Source: an uncultured Clostridia bacterium
GTDB taxonomy: Bacteria > Bacillota > Clostridia > Oscillospirales > Ruminococcaceae
Direction of reading: 5' to 3'
Length of the DNA stretch: 64,000 nucleotides
Assembly (NCBI GenBank): GCA_947631575.1
Contig: CANRLW010000002.1
Location: forward strand, 1 to 64,000
Under the pieces are notes generated by a model. It searched no databases. It had not been told where the DNA came from and saw only the letters and a list, made by a program, of their open reading frames with translations. Made by a program: the position numbers and the translations under genes. The stretch's first letter is position 1. Every line of letters starts with the position of its first letter. Shown here piece after piece: positions 1 to 8,615 of this stretch.

Positions 1-89
1 ACGGCAAACATTGCCGCAATATCGCCTACGCTGAATCCGACACACCACAATATTACAGCCACCAATGCCGCGACAATTAGGTACTCCAT
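1..89 (-). CDS. N-terminus of a membrane protein (partial, runs off the window)
   Basis: The minus strand is open from an ATG at 89 to the window edge, giving about 29 residues that begin MEYLIVAALVAVILWCVG. Residues 3-19 form a clear hydrophobic segment, either a signal anchor or a first transmembrane helix. Too little is visible to name a family. The upstream ribosome site (GGGGCTG) is weak, so the start is only likely. This gene was not in the ORF track because it is truncated by the window. Confidence 0.45.
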   Translation of the reverse strand, partial: MEYLIVAALVAVILWCVGFSVGDIAAMFA

Positions 90-153
90 AAAATCAGCCC
101 CGTTTTATTGTATCACAGTTTTTGGGTTTTGTCAAGCGAAAGGCGTTTCACGC

Positions 154-186
154 AAAAAAAGCGGCAGACCCCGAAAGGACTGCCGC
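154..186 (-). terminator. Rho-independent terminator of the LRR protein gene
   Basis: A hairpin with the 7-bp stem GCGGCAG/CTGCCGC is followed on the minus strand by a run of seven T. It lies about 100 bases past the stop of the LRR protein gene. A second perfect 9-bp hairpin (CACCCAAAC, GAAA loop, GTTTGGGTG) sits at 225-246 without a T run and may be a processing or stabilising stem. Confidence 0.7.
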
Positions 187-288
187 CGAATGTTGTTTTT
201 GCGGATCTAGTCAGACAAGCCGCACACCCAAACGAAAGTTTGGGTGCGCCTGTGTTAAAGAAGGGTATTATGAAAACGTCTGAGATTA

Positions 289-1974
289 TCAGCGTTTCTT
301 TCTGGAAATAACAACTGCCGCACCTGCGAGGGCAATAACGCCGATAGTAAGTGAAAGTCCTGCTACGCCGGTGTCGGGGCTTGTAGTGCTGCCGCTTGAA
401 TTGCTGTCGGTAGATGTTTCGCTGTCAGAGCCGCTGTTGTCGGTAGTGCTGTCCGTGGTGCTATCTGTAGTACTGTCGGTAGTGCTGTCCGTGGTACTGT
501 CAGCGGGCTCTTCACCTTGCTTTTCGGTAGTAAGTACATACTCGCTGAAGTGGTCGGTCTTAAAGACCGCATAGCCGTCCTCAACAGTTGCGTTCATGTC
601 GGTATATGTGCCGTCGTCTTCTACGCGATAAACATAAACCGTCTTGTCCTTCATAGTTTCGGGAACGGGGAGCTTTACTGTTACTTCTCCGTCGGGCTGA
701 ATTTCCTTTTCGTTTTCGGTAATGGTAATTTCGTAAGTAGACTTTGTGCTGTCGGTTTTTTCGGCGATCGGCTTTACATTGAGCTTTACATCTTCGGGAA
801 GAACGCCGGCATCCGCGTCAAGAACTACATTTTCAGACGTAAGGGTCATGGCAAAATGTATTACAGCATTGCCAAACACATATTCCTTTGCGGTCTTGTT
901 GTCAAATCTTTCTTGCGGTCCACTTCCCATAAGATAGTCGTACCATGCACCTTCTTTTTCATCACTAGGGTGGAAACCTACAGATATGTTGTTCCAATCT
1001 TCTATACTACCGTTATAATAAACATCTTTCAGATTAGTACAGTTATAAAAAGTACTGTCTCCGATAAAGGAAATATTTTTCGACAGCGTTATGCTTGTAA
1101 GGCTTGTGCAATCCCAAAAAACATCTTGAATACTACCGCACGGAATAACTATGCTTGTAAGACTTGTGCACCCAATAAAAGTATCCTTTAATGGCCAGTT
1201 AATACTATCTGGAATATTTACTTCTTTAAGATTAGTACAACCGGAAAAAACTCCTGTTCCTAATTTTGTAACACTCTCGGGAATATTTATGCCAGTGATA
1301 CTTGTACAACCACTAAAGCCTCTACCACAAATCTCTGTTACGCCATCGGGAATAGTAATATTTCCCGAACACGCCGTTCCGTCAAACAGCATATCATTTA
1401 TAATAACAAGCGGATTTTCTTTCTTTTTATTTTCAAGCCACGGAGTTCCCGCAAAAACGTCACTTCCAATATATGTTACGCTTTTGGGGATATTCAAGCT
1501 TGTAAGGTTTGTACAATCTTTAAAAGCATGATCGTCTATCCCCGTCAAGCTTTCGGGAAGTGTAACACTTGTAAGGCTTGTACAACCACTGAAAGCAGAA
1601 TAACCGATAGATACTACGCTTTCAGGGATTTCCACACTTGTAAGGCTTGTACAACCGCGGAAAGTATTTTCCCAAATATATTTTACGCCTTCAGGTATAA
1701 TTACGCTTTTAAGATTTGTACAATCACGGAAAACAGAAATATTGATATATTCTACGCCTTCGGGAATAACTATCTCCGTTGCTGTTTCTCCCTGCTCCGT
1801 CAGTCCTCTTACCTCTGTTCCTCTTATAACAAGGTTTCCGCTCGGGTCTACAATGTTTCCGTTTTCGTCTGTTTCTACCGTCTGCGAGCTTTCAGCCATT
1901 GCCGCCGGCATAACGGCGGGGCTTGCCATAAGTGCGCCTGCGAGTAAAATTGCGCTTAGCTTTCTTAACTTCAT
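289..1974 (-). CDS. BspA-type leucine-rich-repeat surface protein with C-terminal anchor signal
   Basis: 561 residues. A Sec signal peptide at 1-27 ends AAMA/ES. Residues about 60-370 carry roughly ten LRR_5-type repeats of the form CTSLTSVEIPESVxxIG, the BspA-like family found in surface adhesins of gut bacteria. A beta-sandwich-like region follows (about 375-490), then a low-complexity STTD linker, the motif SPDTG, a hydrophobic helix and a terminal RKKR. That C-terminal layout is what a sortase substrate has, although SPDTG departs from LPxTG. The ribosome site is TAAGGAGGA, 7 bases before the ATG. It is probably exported and held at the cell surface. The ligand cannot be told from sequence. 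It lies just downstream of the small RNA at 2031-2192, whose read-through could feed it. Confidence 0.85.
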   Translation of the reverse strand: MKLRKLSAILLAGALMASPAVMPAAMAESSQTVETDENGNIVDPSGNLVIRGTEVRGLTEQGETATEIVIPEGVEYINISVFRDCTNLKSVIIPEGVKYIWENTFRGCTSLTSVEIPESVVSIGYSAFSGCTSLTSVTLPESLTGIDDHAFKDCTNLTSLNIPKSVTYIGSDVFAGTPWLENKKKENPLVIINDMLFDGTACSGNITIPDGVTEICGRGFSGCTSITGINIPESVTKLGTGVFSGCTNLKEVNIPDSINWPLKDTFIGCTSLTSIVIPCGSIQDVFWDCTSLTSITLSKNISFIGDSTFYNCTNLKDVYYNGSIEDWNNISVGFHPSDEKEGAWYDYLMGSGPQERFDNKTAKEYVFGNAVIHFAMTLTSENVVLDADAGVLPEDVKLNVKPIAEKTDSTKSTYEITITENEKEIQPDGEVTVKLPVPETMKDKTVYVYRVEDDGTYTDMNATVEDGYAVFKTDHFSEYVLTTEKQGEEPADSTTDSTTDSTTDSTTDSTTDNSGSDSETSTDSNSSGSTTSPDTGVAGLSLTIGVIALAGAAVVISRKKR

Positions 1975-2030
1975 TTTAAATCCTCCTTATGATTGCGGTA
2001 TAACGTTATTTTCGCCGCGCAATTCCCCGC

Positions 2031-2192
2031 AAAATAAAAAAGTGCGCAGCTCAAAGCTACGCACGAAAAATGCATAGCTCACTTGCTGCTACACAACCGT
2101 GTTCCCGTCTATAAAGGATGCACGAATAGAGCCTGCACTTTTACCTAGAGGTATAGTGCAACCTTTACAGACAATTATTCGGTTGTGTAGCA
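2031..2192 (-). ncRNA. Structured small RNA, unclassified (6S-like rod shape)
   Basis: The transcript predicted from the promoter at 2198-2226 to the terminator at 2031-2064 is about 160 nt with no ORF. A 15-bp closing stem (CTTGCTACACAACCG with CGGTTGTGTAGC..AAG) encloses a 7-by-7 internal loop, then an 11-bp stem (GTCTGTAAAGG with CCTTTATAGAC, one G-U), then an apical part with TGCACT/AGTGCA around ACCT/AGGT. A long rod with a central bubble, a strong promoter and its own terminator suggest 6S RNA, but I cannot match a consensus. It could instead be a cis leader for the LRR gene 57 bases downstream. I checked the common riboswitch cores (c-di-GMP-I, preQ1, THF, SAM, SRP) by memory and none fits. 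Confidence 0.6.
2042..2064 (-). terminator. Terminator of the small RNA
   Basis: A GTGCGTAGCT/AGCTGCGCAC hairpin on the minus strand is followed by TTTTTTATTTT (2031-2041). It separates the small RNA from the LRR gene and could act as a constitutive terminator or an attenuator. Confidence 0.75.
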
Positions 2193-2197
2193 AGTTT

Positions 2198-2226
2198 ATT
2201 ATATCACGACTTACAGCTTTTGTCAA
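2198..2226 (-). promoter_or_regulatory. Consensus sigma-A promoter of the small RNA
   Basis: Reading the minus strand: TTGACA, 17 bases, TATAAT, a perfect match in both boxes and spacing. The predicted start is near 2191, at the first base of the closing stem. Confidence 0.85.
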
Positions 2227-2270
2227 TATATTTTAAATTATTTTCGGAAGATGTAAAATTGACCGAAAGC

Positions 2271-2307
2271 AAAAATAAAAGAGCCGCAAATTTAAATGCG
2301 GCTCTTT
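2271..2307 (-). terminator. Terminator of the DHH phosphoesterase gene
   Basis: GAGCCGCA/TGCGGCTC hairpin with an A/T-extended base and a T-rich tail on the minus strand, 14 bases past the gene. It isolates the small RNA from upstream transcription. Confidence 0.8.
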
Positions 2308-2320
2308 GTTGCCAAAAAAA

Positions 2321-3247
2321 TTATTTATACAGTTTATCGTAATTTACAAGCTCGTTTAAAAGCTCGGGGACTTTTGTCGGCGCCTCTTCGTCCGTAAACT
2401 GACAAGTTCCAACCGCCATATGTCCGCCGCCGCCGTATTTGAGCATAAGACGTCCTACGTTTACATGAGAAGTTCTCGTCAATATCGAATATCCCACCGC
2501 GCACGAGCAGCCCTTTCCGCCCTTTCCGTCTACTATCCAGCAGCTTATGTTCTGGTCGGGATAGAGCGAATAGATGAGAAAACGGTTTCCCGTGTATATG
2601 GGGTCTACTCCGCGAAGATCGCTTATGATAACGTCGCCTTCTACTCTCGTATGCGCGTATACCATTTCTTTAAAAAGCTCCGTCTGCTCGTTGTAGAGCT
2701 TTATTCTCTCCTGAATATCGGGCATTGCGAGAATTTCCTCGGTCGTCATATACGAGCAGCATTTCAGGAGCTTTTCCATAAGCTGATAGTTGCTTATCGT
2801 AAAGTTTCTGAAACGTCCCAGACCTGTTCTCGGATCCATAAGAAAGCCTACAAGTATCCAGCCATGCGGGTCTAATATCTCATCTCTCGTAAGGTTTCCG
2901 CTGTCTACTTTATCTACGGCATCCATAAGGTCGTCGAAATTAGGAAAGCGCTCCTTGCCGCCGTAATATTCGTAAATAATACGCGCACAGCTCGGAGTTA
3001 TACGGCTCTCGCCTTTGTATTTGCCCTTATAACGGATACGCTCTTCTTCGCTCGAATGGTGGTCGAACCAAAGTCCGCAGCCCTCTACAAAAGGAACATT
3101 TGCAAGACAGTCGTTTTCGGTAACGGGAACAAGTCCGTCCTGAATATCCTTTGGGTGAGCAAAAGTCCAGCTATCAACAACTCCCGCGCTCAACAACAGC
3201 GCGCCGCAGGCAAGTCCGTCGAAATCAGAACGAGTTATCAGTCTCAT
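2321..3247 (-). CDS. DHH-family phosphoesterase
   Basis: 308 residues. Motif I is RSDFDGLACG near the N-terminus, the DHH signature is WFDHHS at about residue 62, and the C-terminal DHHA1-type substrate motif is KYGGGGHMAVGTC near 277. These aspartates and histidines bind two metal ions (usually Mn2+) in the family, which includes oligoribonucleases, c-di-AMP phosphodiesterases and exopolyphosphatase-like enzymes. The protein lacks extra domains such as GGDEF, PAS or CBS, so it resembles stand-alone cytoplasmic members; the substrate cannot be assigned. It is transcribed alone from its own promoter at 3343-3371 and has its own terminator. Confidence 0.85.
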   Translation of the reverse strand: MRLITRSDFDGLACGALLLSAGVVDSWTFAHPKDIQDGLVPVTENDCLANVPFVEGCGLWFDHHSSEEERIRYKGKYKGESRITPSCARIIYEYYGGKERFPNFDDLMDAVDKVDSGNLTRDEILDPHGWILVGFLMDPRTGLGRFRNFTISNYQLMEKLLKCCSYMTTEEILAMPDIQERIKLYNEQTELFKEMVYAHTRVEGDVIISDLRGVDPIYTGNRFLIYSLYPDQNISCWIVDGKGGKGCSCAVGYSILTRTSHVNVGRLMLKYGGGGHMAVGTCQFTDEEAPTKVPELLNELVNYDKLYK

Positions 3248-3342
3248 AACAACAGCCTCTTTCTATGTAAATTTTCACAAACGTTTTTGCTCGTCATTTT
3301 TCCGCGAGGAAACGTGATTTTTTATCATATTCCCTCAATTAA

Positions 3343-3371
3343 ATTATAACACTGTTGACCTAGAAAATCAA
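3343..3371 (-). promoter_or_regulatory. Sigma-A promoter of the DHH gene
   Basis: Minus strand TTGATT, 17 bases, TATAAT, leaving a leader of about 90 bases before the ATG. No riboswitch-like structure is evident in that leader. Confidence 0.7.
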
Positions 3372-3425
3372 CACTTTTTTTAAAAAAGTGTACAAATTTA
3401 AATCAGCTTATTTTGTCGGCAATTT

Positions 3426-6029
3426 TTACTTTCTTTTATTCTCAGAATGATTATTACCTATTATTATCTTGCGGAGCTTTATACGCTCATAGAGCAAAAG
3501 CTGAGGGTCTGCGGCAGTGAAAAGGTCTTTGAGCAGGACGGCTGTTTCAGAAAGCTCATTGCCGCCGAATTTGCCCTTTGCAAACGCGACCTTTAAAAGC
3601 GTTCGGCTGTGCTCGGAAAGCTTTGTTTTAAAGTGCCTGTCGACACGGCTGAAAAATCTGTCGGGACGTTCGCCTGTACGCTGGGTAAATCCGCACAGTT
3701 TTAATATCTCCAGCATCTGAGCATAGAGCTGTTCACAGTCGCCGAAGTTGGCTGCTCTTTCGAGCGTCTCTTTTGCCTGTCTGTCAAGCTTTCGGAACAA
3801 ATGGACGCATACTGCGACAAGCGCCGTGACAATTGCCACTAACAACAGCGCAAGCACAAAAGGAAGAATATTTACGCTTTCAACATTTTCTCCCGTTATA
3901 TCGGAAGAAAGCGGATCGCTGTTGTCGCTGTCGCTGCTGTCTTCTGAGTCTGATGTTTCGATATCGCTTTCTTCGCTGTCGGCTGTCTCGCTTTCATCGG
4001 AGGTTTCGATATCGCTTTCTTCGTAGGAGTTTTCGGAGTCGGAGCTTTCGCTGTCATTGTACGAAGAATTATCATTGTTTCCGGCGAGTGAAACGCTTGT
4101 AGGGTCAAACATCACCCAGCCTACTTCTTCAAAATAGACCTCGCACCATGCATGAAGATCGTCGTTGTAAAGCGTTGTTTTATTTCCTAATCCCGTATGC
4201 GGAGCGATAAATCCCGTGCAATATCTCGCAGGAAGTCCCATCTGGCGCATCATAAGCGTCATTGCGCTCGCATAAAGCGCACAATGTCCGCTCTTTGTTT
4301 CGTTTAGAAAAGTCATAACGGGGTTTATATTGCCGTTATCCGTATCGAGTGAATACTTATAATTATTCTTAAAGTAGTCGGTTATATCGAGGCATTTTTC
4401 ATATTGCTTGTCAAAAGGCATATTCTTTAAGTCTCGGGTATATAAACCGTTTTCTATAAGAAAAGTATTTATATCGACCGCCATATTATTTGAAACATCA
4501 AGATACGTTTTGTTTACATAATTAAGATATTGTTCATAAGAACCGTCATCTCTCGTATTCTGATCAAAAACTTTAGAAAAAGAAAAATCCTGATCATTTA
4601 AAACATCGAGAACTTTTGCCATATTATTTTCTTTCTGGTATCTGTTTTTTCCCGTATAATTCAGAAAATAATCACCTGCGAAAAAGCTTGCGCTTTTTTG
4701 GGGTTCTTTACTTCTCAGAACAAAATCACCGTAGACATCATAATCTCCCGAATCGTAAAAGCCGGTATAATAATCAGCATATGTCGGCGCAAACGCAACA
4801 TTTGTCTGTATGAGATAATCCAGCTCCACCAAATATTCGCTTATAAAACCGTTCCTTCTTACACTATAATAACTTTGGGTATCCAACGTCCTCGCCTCAT
4901 ACGGGCGGTATGACTTCGGAAGGTTTGGGAGCTCGGAATAGACGGGAGACGTCCATTTTGTTCCGTCGAATTTAATTCCGATGTCGCCATGAAGATAGAT
5001 ATCTTCTCCCTCGTTTGAAACCCTGAGAACTTCGCGTTTATTTTGGTCCGGGGCGTTTATGCTTAAAGTTTTATCAAACCTGTCGGAAAAATTGCCCGAA
5101 CCTGAAAGCCCGTCGCCATCTTCAGTATTATTGACGGAAGTGGATAACTGCGTGAAAAAATCAATAACAGGAGTAAAATCTATGCCGCGTTTGTCGCTCA
5201 TAATTGCCGAGCCTAATATTCCAGTAGCCGTAAAGATCGCCGCCGCGCATATCGATGCGGAAAAATATTTTGAATAATGCACCGTACGCAGCTCCGTCGC
5301 CTTTGCGCGCGGAACATTTTTAAGGCTTGTGCCGAAAGAGCGTTCTTCATATTTCAGCGCTCTTTTACAGCCGCCGTAAACTCCTCCGCGCGTTATTATG
5401 CCGCTCGAAAATGCTTTTGACGCGGCAAAGCTGCCGACAATGAGCGCCACGGTCGGTATGAGCCAGAAATTAAAGCTAAGTTTTTGCGCGGCAAGCATCG
5501 GCACAAACAGCACGACAAACGTAGCAAGCGGAGCAACGCCGCTCGGCTTTTTAAACATGGACGCCGCGCAGATAAGTGACAAAATGCATATAACTCCTAC
5601 TAGCGTAAACAAAATTTGCTCTTCGGAGTTTGCATTCAGTTTCGGGTGCCACAAATAACGCTGCATGCTGAAAACATAGCCGTCAAGTGCCCTGAATACC
5701 GCATCTATAAAATATGTAAACTTTTTCCATATAGGCTCTCGAAAGATATAGACTATCATTATCCCAAGCCCTGCCATGCACGGAACAGCTATCCGCTTTT
5801 TAACAAAGCTGAACAAAACGCAGAAACCCGCCGTAAATAAAGTGCACCAAAAGAGAACAATTAACGGGTTTGCGGGGATTTTGTATATGCCGAGCAGGCA
5901 GAATAACATGCAAAACGTTTCAAGAAAGCAATAAACTGCCCTTATAAGCGCGGATCTGAAAGCATCCGGCTTTTTGGAAAAATATCTGTCGAATACAAGA
6001 ATAAAATCAGATTTTTTGTTTTTAGACAT
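3426..6029 (-). CDS. Membrane transglutaminase-like protein (TgpA type)
   Basis: 867 residues. Six to seven hydrophobic helices fill residues about 20-270. An extracytoplasmic stretch follows, then a transglutaminase-like core with the catalytic triad visible: Cys in KSGHCALYASAM (about 580), His in DLHAWCEVYF (about 626) and Asp in VMFDPT (about 640). A Ser/Asp/Glu-rich spacer leads to one more helix (about 715-740) and a cytoplasmic tail with a DUF4129-like look. This is the architecture of TgpA-like proteins, often paired with MoxR ATPases and DUF58 proteins, but neither is present here. Instead it is 17 bases behind the tubulin-like gene, probably in one transcript. The catalytic activity (protease, cross-linking or amide exchange) is unknown. 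Confidence 0.8.
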   Translation of the reverse strand: MSKNKKSDFILVFDRYFSKKPDAFRSALIRAVYCFLETFCMLFCLLGIYKIPANPLIVLFWCTLFTAGFCVLFSFVKKRIAVPCMAGLGIMIVYIFREPIWKKFTYFIDAVFRALDGYVFSMQRYLWHPKLNANSEEQILFTLVGVICILSLICAASMFKKPSGVAPLATFVVLFVPMLAAQKLSFNFWLIPTVALIVGSFAASKAFSSGIITRGGVYGGCKRALKYEERSFGTSLKNVPRAKATELRTVHYSKYFSASICAAAIFTATGILGSAIMSDKRGIDFTPVIDFFTQLSTSVNNTEDGDGLSGSGNFSDRFDKTLSINAPDQNKREVLRVSNEGEDIYLHGDIGIKFDGTKWTSPVYSELPNLPKSYRPYEARTLDTQSYYSVRRNGFISEYLVELDYLIQTNVAFAPTYADYYTGFYDSGDYDVYGDFVLRSKEPQKSASFFAGDYFLNYTGKNRYQKENNMAKVLDVLNDQDFSFSKVFDQNTRDDGSYEQYLNYVNKTYLDVSNNMAVDINTFLIENGLYTRDLKNMPFDKQYEKCLDITDYFKNNYKYSLDTDNGNINPVMTFLNETKSGHCALYASAMTLMMRQMGLPARYCTGFIAPHTGLGNKTTLYNDDLHAWCEVYFEEVGWVMFDPTSVSLAGNNDNSSYNDSESSDSENSYEESDIETSDESETADSEESDIETSDSEDSSDSDNSDPLSSDITGENVESVNILPFVLALLLVAIVTALVAVCVHLFRKLDRQAKETLERAANFGDCEQLYAQMLEILKLCGFTQRTGERPDRFFSRVDRHFKTKLSEHSRTLLKVAFAKGKFGGNELSETAVLLKDLFTAADPQLLLYERIKLRKIIIGNNHSENKRK

Positions 6030-6046
6030 TTAGTTTGAAATTTACC

Positions 6047-8320
6047 TCAGAATATTTTGATACCTTGTTTTTTAAGTCCGTCGTTTACAAACGCATAGCG
6101 CATATTTTCCCACTGGTTATAATCTTTGAACTCCTCGAGCTTTACGCTGCTTTTTGTCTGGACGACGAAAACGGCGTTGAACATGGGCGAGCCGTTCCAG
6201 ATATAATTTGCGCCCTTATGCGATGCCTTTATTGGCGCGATATCGCCCTGTCTTACATTCTGCGGGCATATTGCGCGAGTGAGGGTCTCGCCTTTTGCGG
6301 GGGTAGTTATTTTCACCGAGTCGAAACAATACTGTATGGCGTTCATAAGCGACCTGTCAGAGCCAAAAAACTCGCAGAAATCATTGAAACCCATAAGCAG
6401 GAATCTTCCGAAACATTTTGCCGCGAGGTTCACTATCTCGCGCGGAAACGCTCTCGGGTCGTCAGCCGCCTCAAGACGCATTTTTTTGAACGCAACGTTT
6501 TTCGTTGTTTCGGGAATTCCATCCACAAGTTTATCAAGCTTTGCTTTCATCTCGGGCGAGCTTATGTCAAAAGCATCGCAAACGCAGCTTTCGTGCGGGT
6601 CGGTCTTAAGCTTTTCAAGGAATACCTCCGGCTCTGCTCCGAAAAATTCCGTAACGGGTTTCATCTTTTCATCTCTGAAAGCCGTGAGCCTGCTGCGAAT
6701 AGCCGTATAGAAACCAAGCATCGTATCTATTATCTTATGTGCCTTTAAGCACTCGGCATAGTCCATAAGCGTCTGGACATAGTATCTCTTTGCTGTTCCC
6801 GCCATAAAGGAGGGCGTTGTTTTAAGCTTGCGATAATCCGACGCTAGCATTTTTTCTCTGCGGACTACTGTTTCCTCGCTGTCCTCTTTTGTTTCCCTTG
6901 CCTTTTTTATTTCGCCGTCAAGATTTTTCAGGCATTTTCTCATTATCTCATCTGCGCAGAACGGACCTTTTTCAAAGTCGCTCATTGCGCTTATACAGGC
7001 ATTTTCTATCTCCGAGCAGATCTCTTCTACCGACATCTGCGCGCCCTTTTGCGTGAGATCTGCTATTTCGTCTATCCGCTCGGTCACATACCGCTTTGAG
7101 GCCTCCCCACCCTTTTTGAGGCTGCTCATGGTAAACAACGGATTGAGCGTTTCGTTGAACTCGAGCTTTGGTACTGCTCCTACTTTTGACGCAAGATAGG
7201 ACGGGTCAGGAGAAACCTTGTTCGCATAGATAGAAAGCTGAAGATCGCCGACAGACTGTGTTCTCAGGCGGTCGCAAAGCTTTAAGAAGATCCTTGTGGA
7301 AAGATAAGAAACGATCTCTCCGAGTGGAATTTCTACTCCCGAAATGTCATATGCAAGGCAGGTGAAGGAATGGTCGGAACTATTTCCGAGAAGATTCAGC
7401 GACATCGCTCTGTCGGCGTCATCGTCTTTTTTATAAATGAACTCTCCCGCGGAGATTATTTTTTCCGCAGCCTTGTTGAGCGTTTCTTCATAGGTATTTT
7501 TCGCGTCAGTTATAAAGCAGGCGTTAAATGCGGGCTTGTCGGACTTTATCTCAAAGCTCGTGGTGTATCTCTGGGAAAAAGAGGTTTTTTTAGACTGGAA
7601 CTTTTGTATATCGTTCTTTGTCATGACCGTATAGGCATAATAGTTTGCAAGGTTTCTGGCGTCGGTATCGAAAAGCTGGGCGGTATCTCCCGCGAACAAA
7701 AGTGCGTTTACCTTTACGGGATATCCTCCGACGCTCGAAAACATTGCATTAAGTATATACCCAAAGTCAATTATCGTACCCGTAAGAATAGGGTCGCCCA
7801 TATTTCCCGTAAGGATAATTTCAAGCGGAGCGTCCGAAACGGAAAAATCGTTTATGACCTCGGTGAGCTTTGATATTATCTCATCAAAATAATGGAACAG
7901 CGCGAGCCTTCCGCACTGGCGTTTCCAAAGCCCGTATACGGGAGGATCGGGAGAATAGTTTTTAAGCCGCATATCGAACCACTCTTTCGCATAAGGCGAG
8001 AGAAGTTCGGGGTCTTCGAGATACTTGTATATCGCCTCTTCTGGGACAATTGAAACACATTCTCTTTCCGAAAGCACAGAGCCATGATACTCCGCGCCGT
8101 CCGTGTCACAATTGTAGCCGAAAGCAAAATAGCGTATCCTGTCGGTGTCTGAGGAAAAGCGCTGTTCGGCTATGTCCTTTACTCGCAGAACGCAGTCCGT
8201 GCCGTTCTTTCCGACTCCGACAACAAAAAGCCTCGTCATTCCGAGCATATTTTTTTCTCCGTCATAGAGTTTCAATATGCGGTCGGGCTTAAGCCAGTCC
8301 ATTTGTTTTTCAATATCCAT
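6047..8320 (-). CDS. Divergent bacterial tubulin-like protein (Tubulin_2-like)
   Basis: 757 residues with no signal peptide or membrane helix. The N-terminal 240 residues follow the order of the Tubulin_2 family: a glycine loop (VVGVGKNGTDCVLRVK, about 33-48), a strand ending FAFGYNCDTD, a KRQCGRLALF motif (about 133-142), a segment TGNMGDPILTGTIIDFGYIL (about 171-190) where the tubulin signature GGTGSG normally sits, and VNALLFAG followed by NLANYYAY. The signature is altered, so GTP binding or hydrolysis may be weak or lost. The C-terminal 500 residues are mostly helical with a charged stretch near 475. It is first in an operon with the transglutaminase-like gene and has its own promoter. 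Family assignment is by motif order only. Confidence 0.55.
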   Translation of the reverse strand: MDIEKQMDWLKPDRILKLYDGEKNMLGMTRLFVVGVGKNGTDCVLRVKDIAEQRFSSDTDRIRYFAFGYNCDTDGAEYHGSVLSERECVSIVPEEAIYKYLEDPELLSPYAKEWFDMRLKNYSPDPPVYGLWKRQCGRLALFHYFDEIISKLTEVINDFSVSDAPLEIILTGNMGDPILTGTIIDFGYILNAMFSSVGGYPVKVNALLFAGDTAQLFDTDARNLANYYAYTVMTKNDIQKFQSKKTSFSQRYTTSFEIKSDKPAFNACFITDAKNTYEETLNKAAEKIISAGEFIYKKDDDADRAMSLNLLGNSSDHSFTCLAYDISGVEIPLGEIVSYLSTRIFLKLCDRLRTQSVGDLQLSIYANKVSPDPSYLASKVGAVPKLEFNETLNPLFTMSSLKKGGEASKRYVTERIDEIADLTQKGAQMSVEEICSEIENACISAMSDFEKGPFCADEIMRKCLKNLDGEIKKARETKEDSEETVVRREKMLASDYRKLKTTPSFMAGTAKRYYVQTLMDYAECLKAHKIIDTMLGFYTAIRSRLTAFRDEKMKPVTEFFGAEPEVFLEKLKTDPHESCVCDAFDISSPEMKAKLDKLVDGIPETTKNVAFKKMRLEAADDPRAFPREIVNLAAKCFGRFLLMGFNDFCEFFGSDRSLMNAIQYCFDSVKITTPAKGETLTRAICPQNVRQGDIAPIKASHKGANYIWNGSPMFNAVFVVQTKSSVKLEEFKDYNQWENMRYAFVNDGLKKQGIKIF

Positions 8321-8496
8321 AAAAACACCTCTTATGTCGTGAAATGTTTATGTTTCATAAATCGTCAGTTTGTGAAAAACCATTCCGAAAAATCCGTTCA
8401 ACAGTATGATAAAACCTGCAAAACAGCTTTGCGAAAAGGTTTTGCGCCTGCCAAGGCAAAATCAATAAAGCAGGCAGAAAAAATATGACCATTATT

Positions 8497-8525
8497 ATTG
8501 TATCACAAATTTCACTTTCAGTCAA
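8497..8525 (-). promoter_or_regulatory. Sigma-A promoter of the tubulin-like/transglutaminase operon
   Basis: Minus strand TTGACT, 17 bases, TACAAT. The leader to the ATG at 8320 is about 170 bases and contains the partial inverted repeat TGCCTTGGCAGGCGCAAAACC, with no recognised riboswitch. Confidence 0.75.
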
Positions 8526-8615
8526 CCGCATTTTCGGGTAAAATTGTACAAAATTTCACATTGCCCGAAATGCCGCATAAGAACGGGAAAACAGACAAAC
8601 CGCGTTTGGTTCAAA

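Noticed and set aside
225-246. 9-bp hairpin CACCCAAAC-GAAA-GTTTGGGTG as a terminator
   Set aside because: There is no T run after it on either strand; only the hairpin at 161-186 has one.
517-1191. 224-residue plus-strand ORF opposite the LRR gene
   Set aside because: It lies antisense to a gene with signal peptide, repeats and good ribosome site; it has no ribosome site and reads as the shadow of repetitive coding sequence.
6035-6748. 237-residue plus-strand ORF opposite the tubulin-like gene
   Set aside because: No ribosome site or recognisable domain; the minus-strand frame has the conserved motifs.
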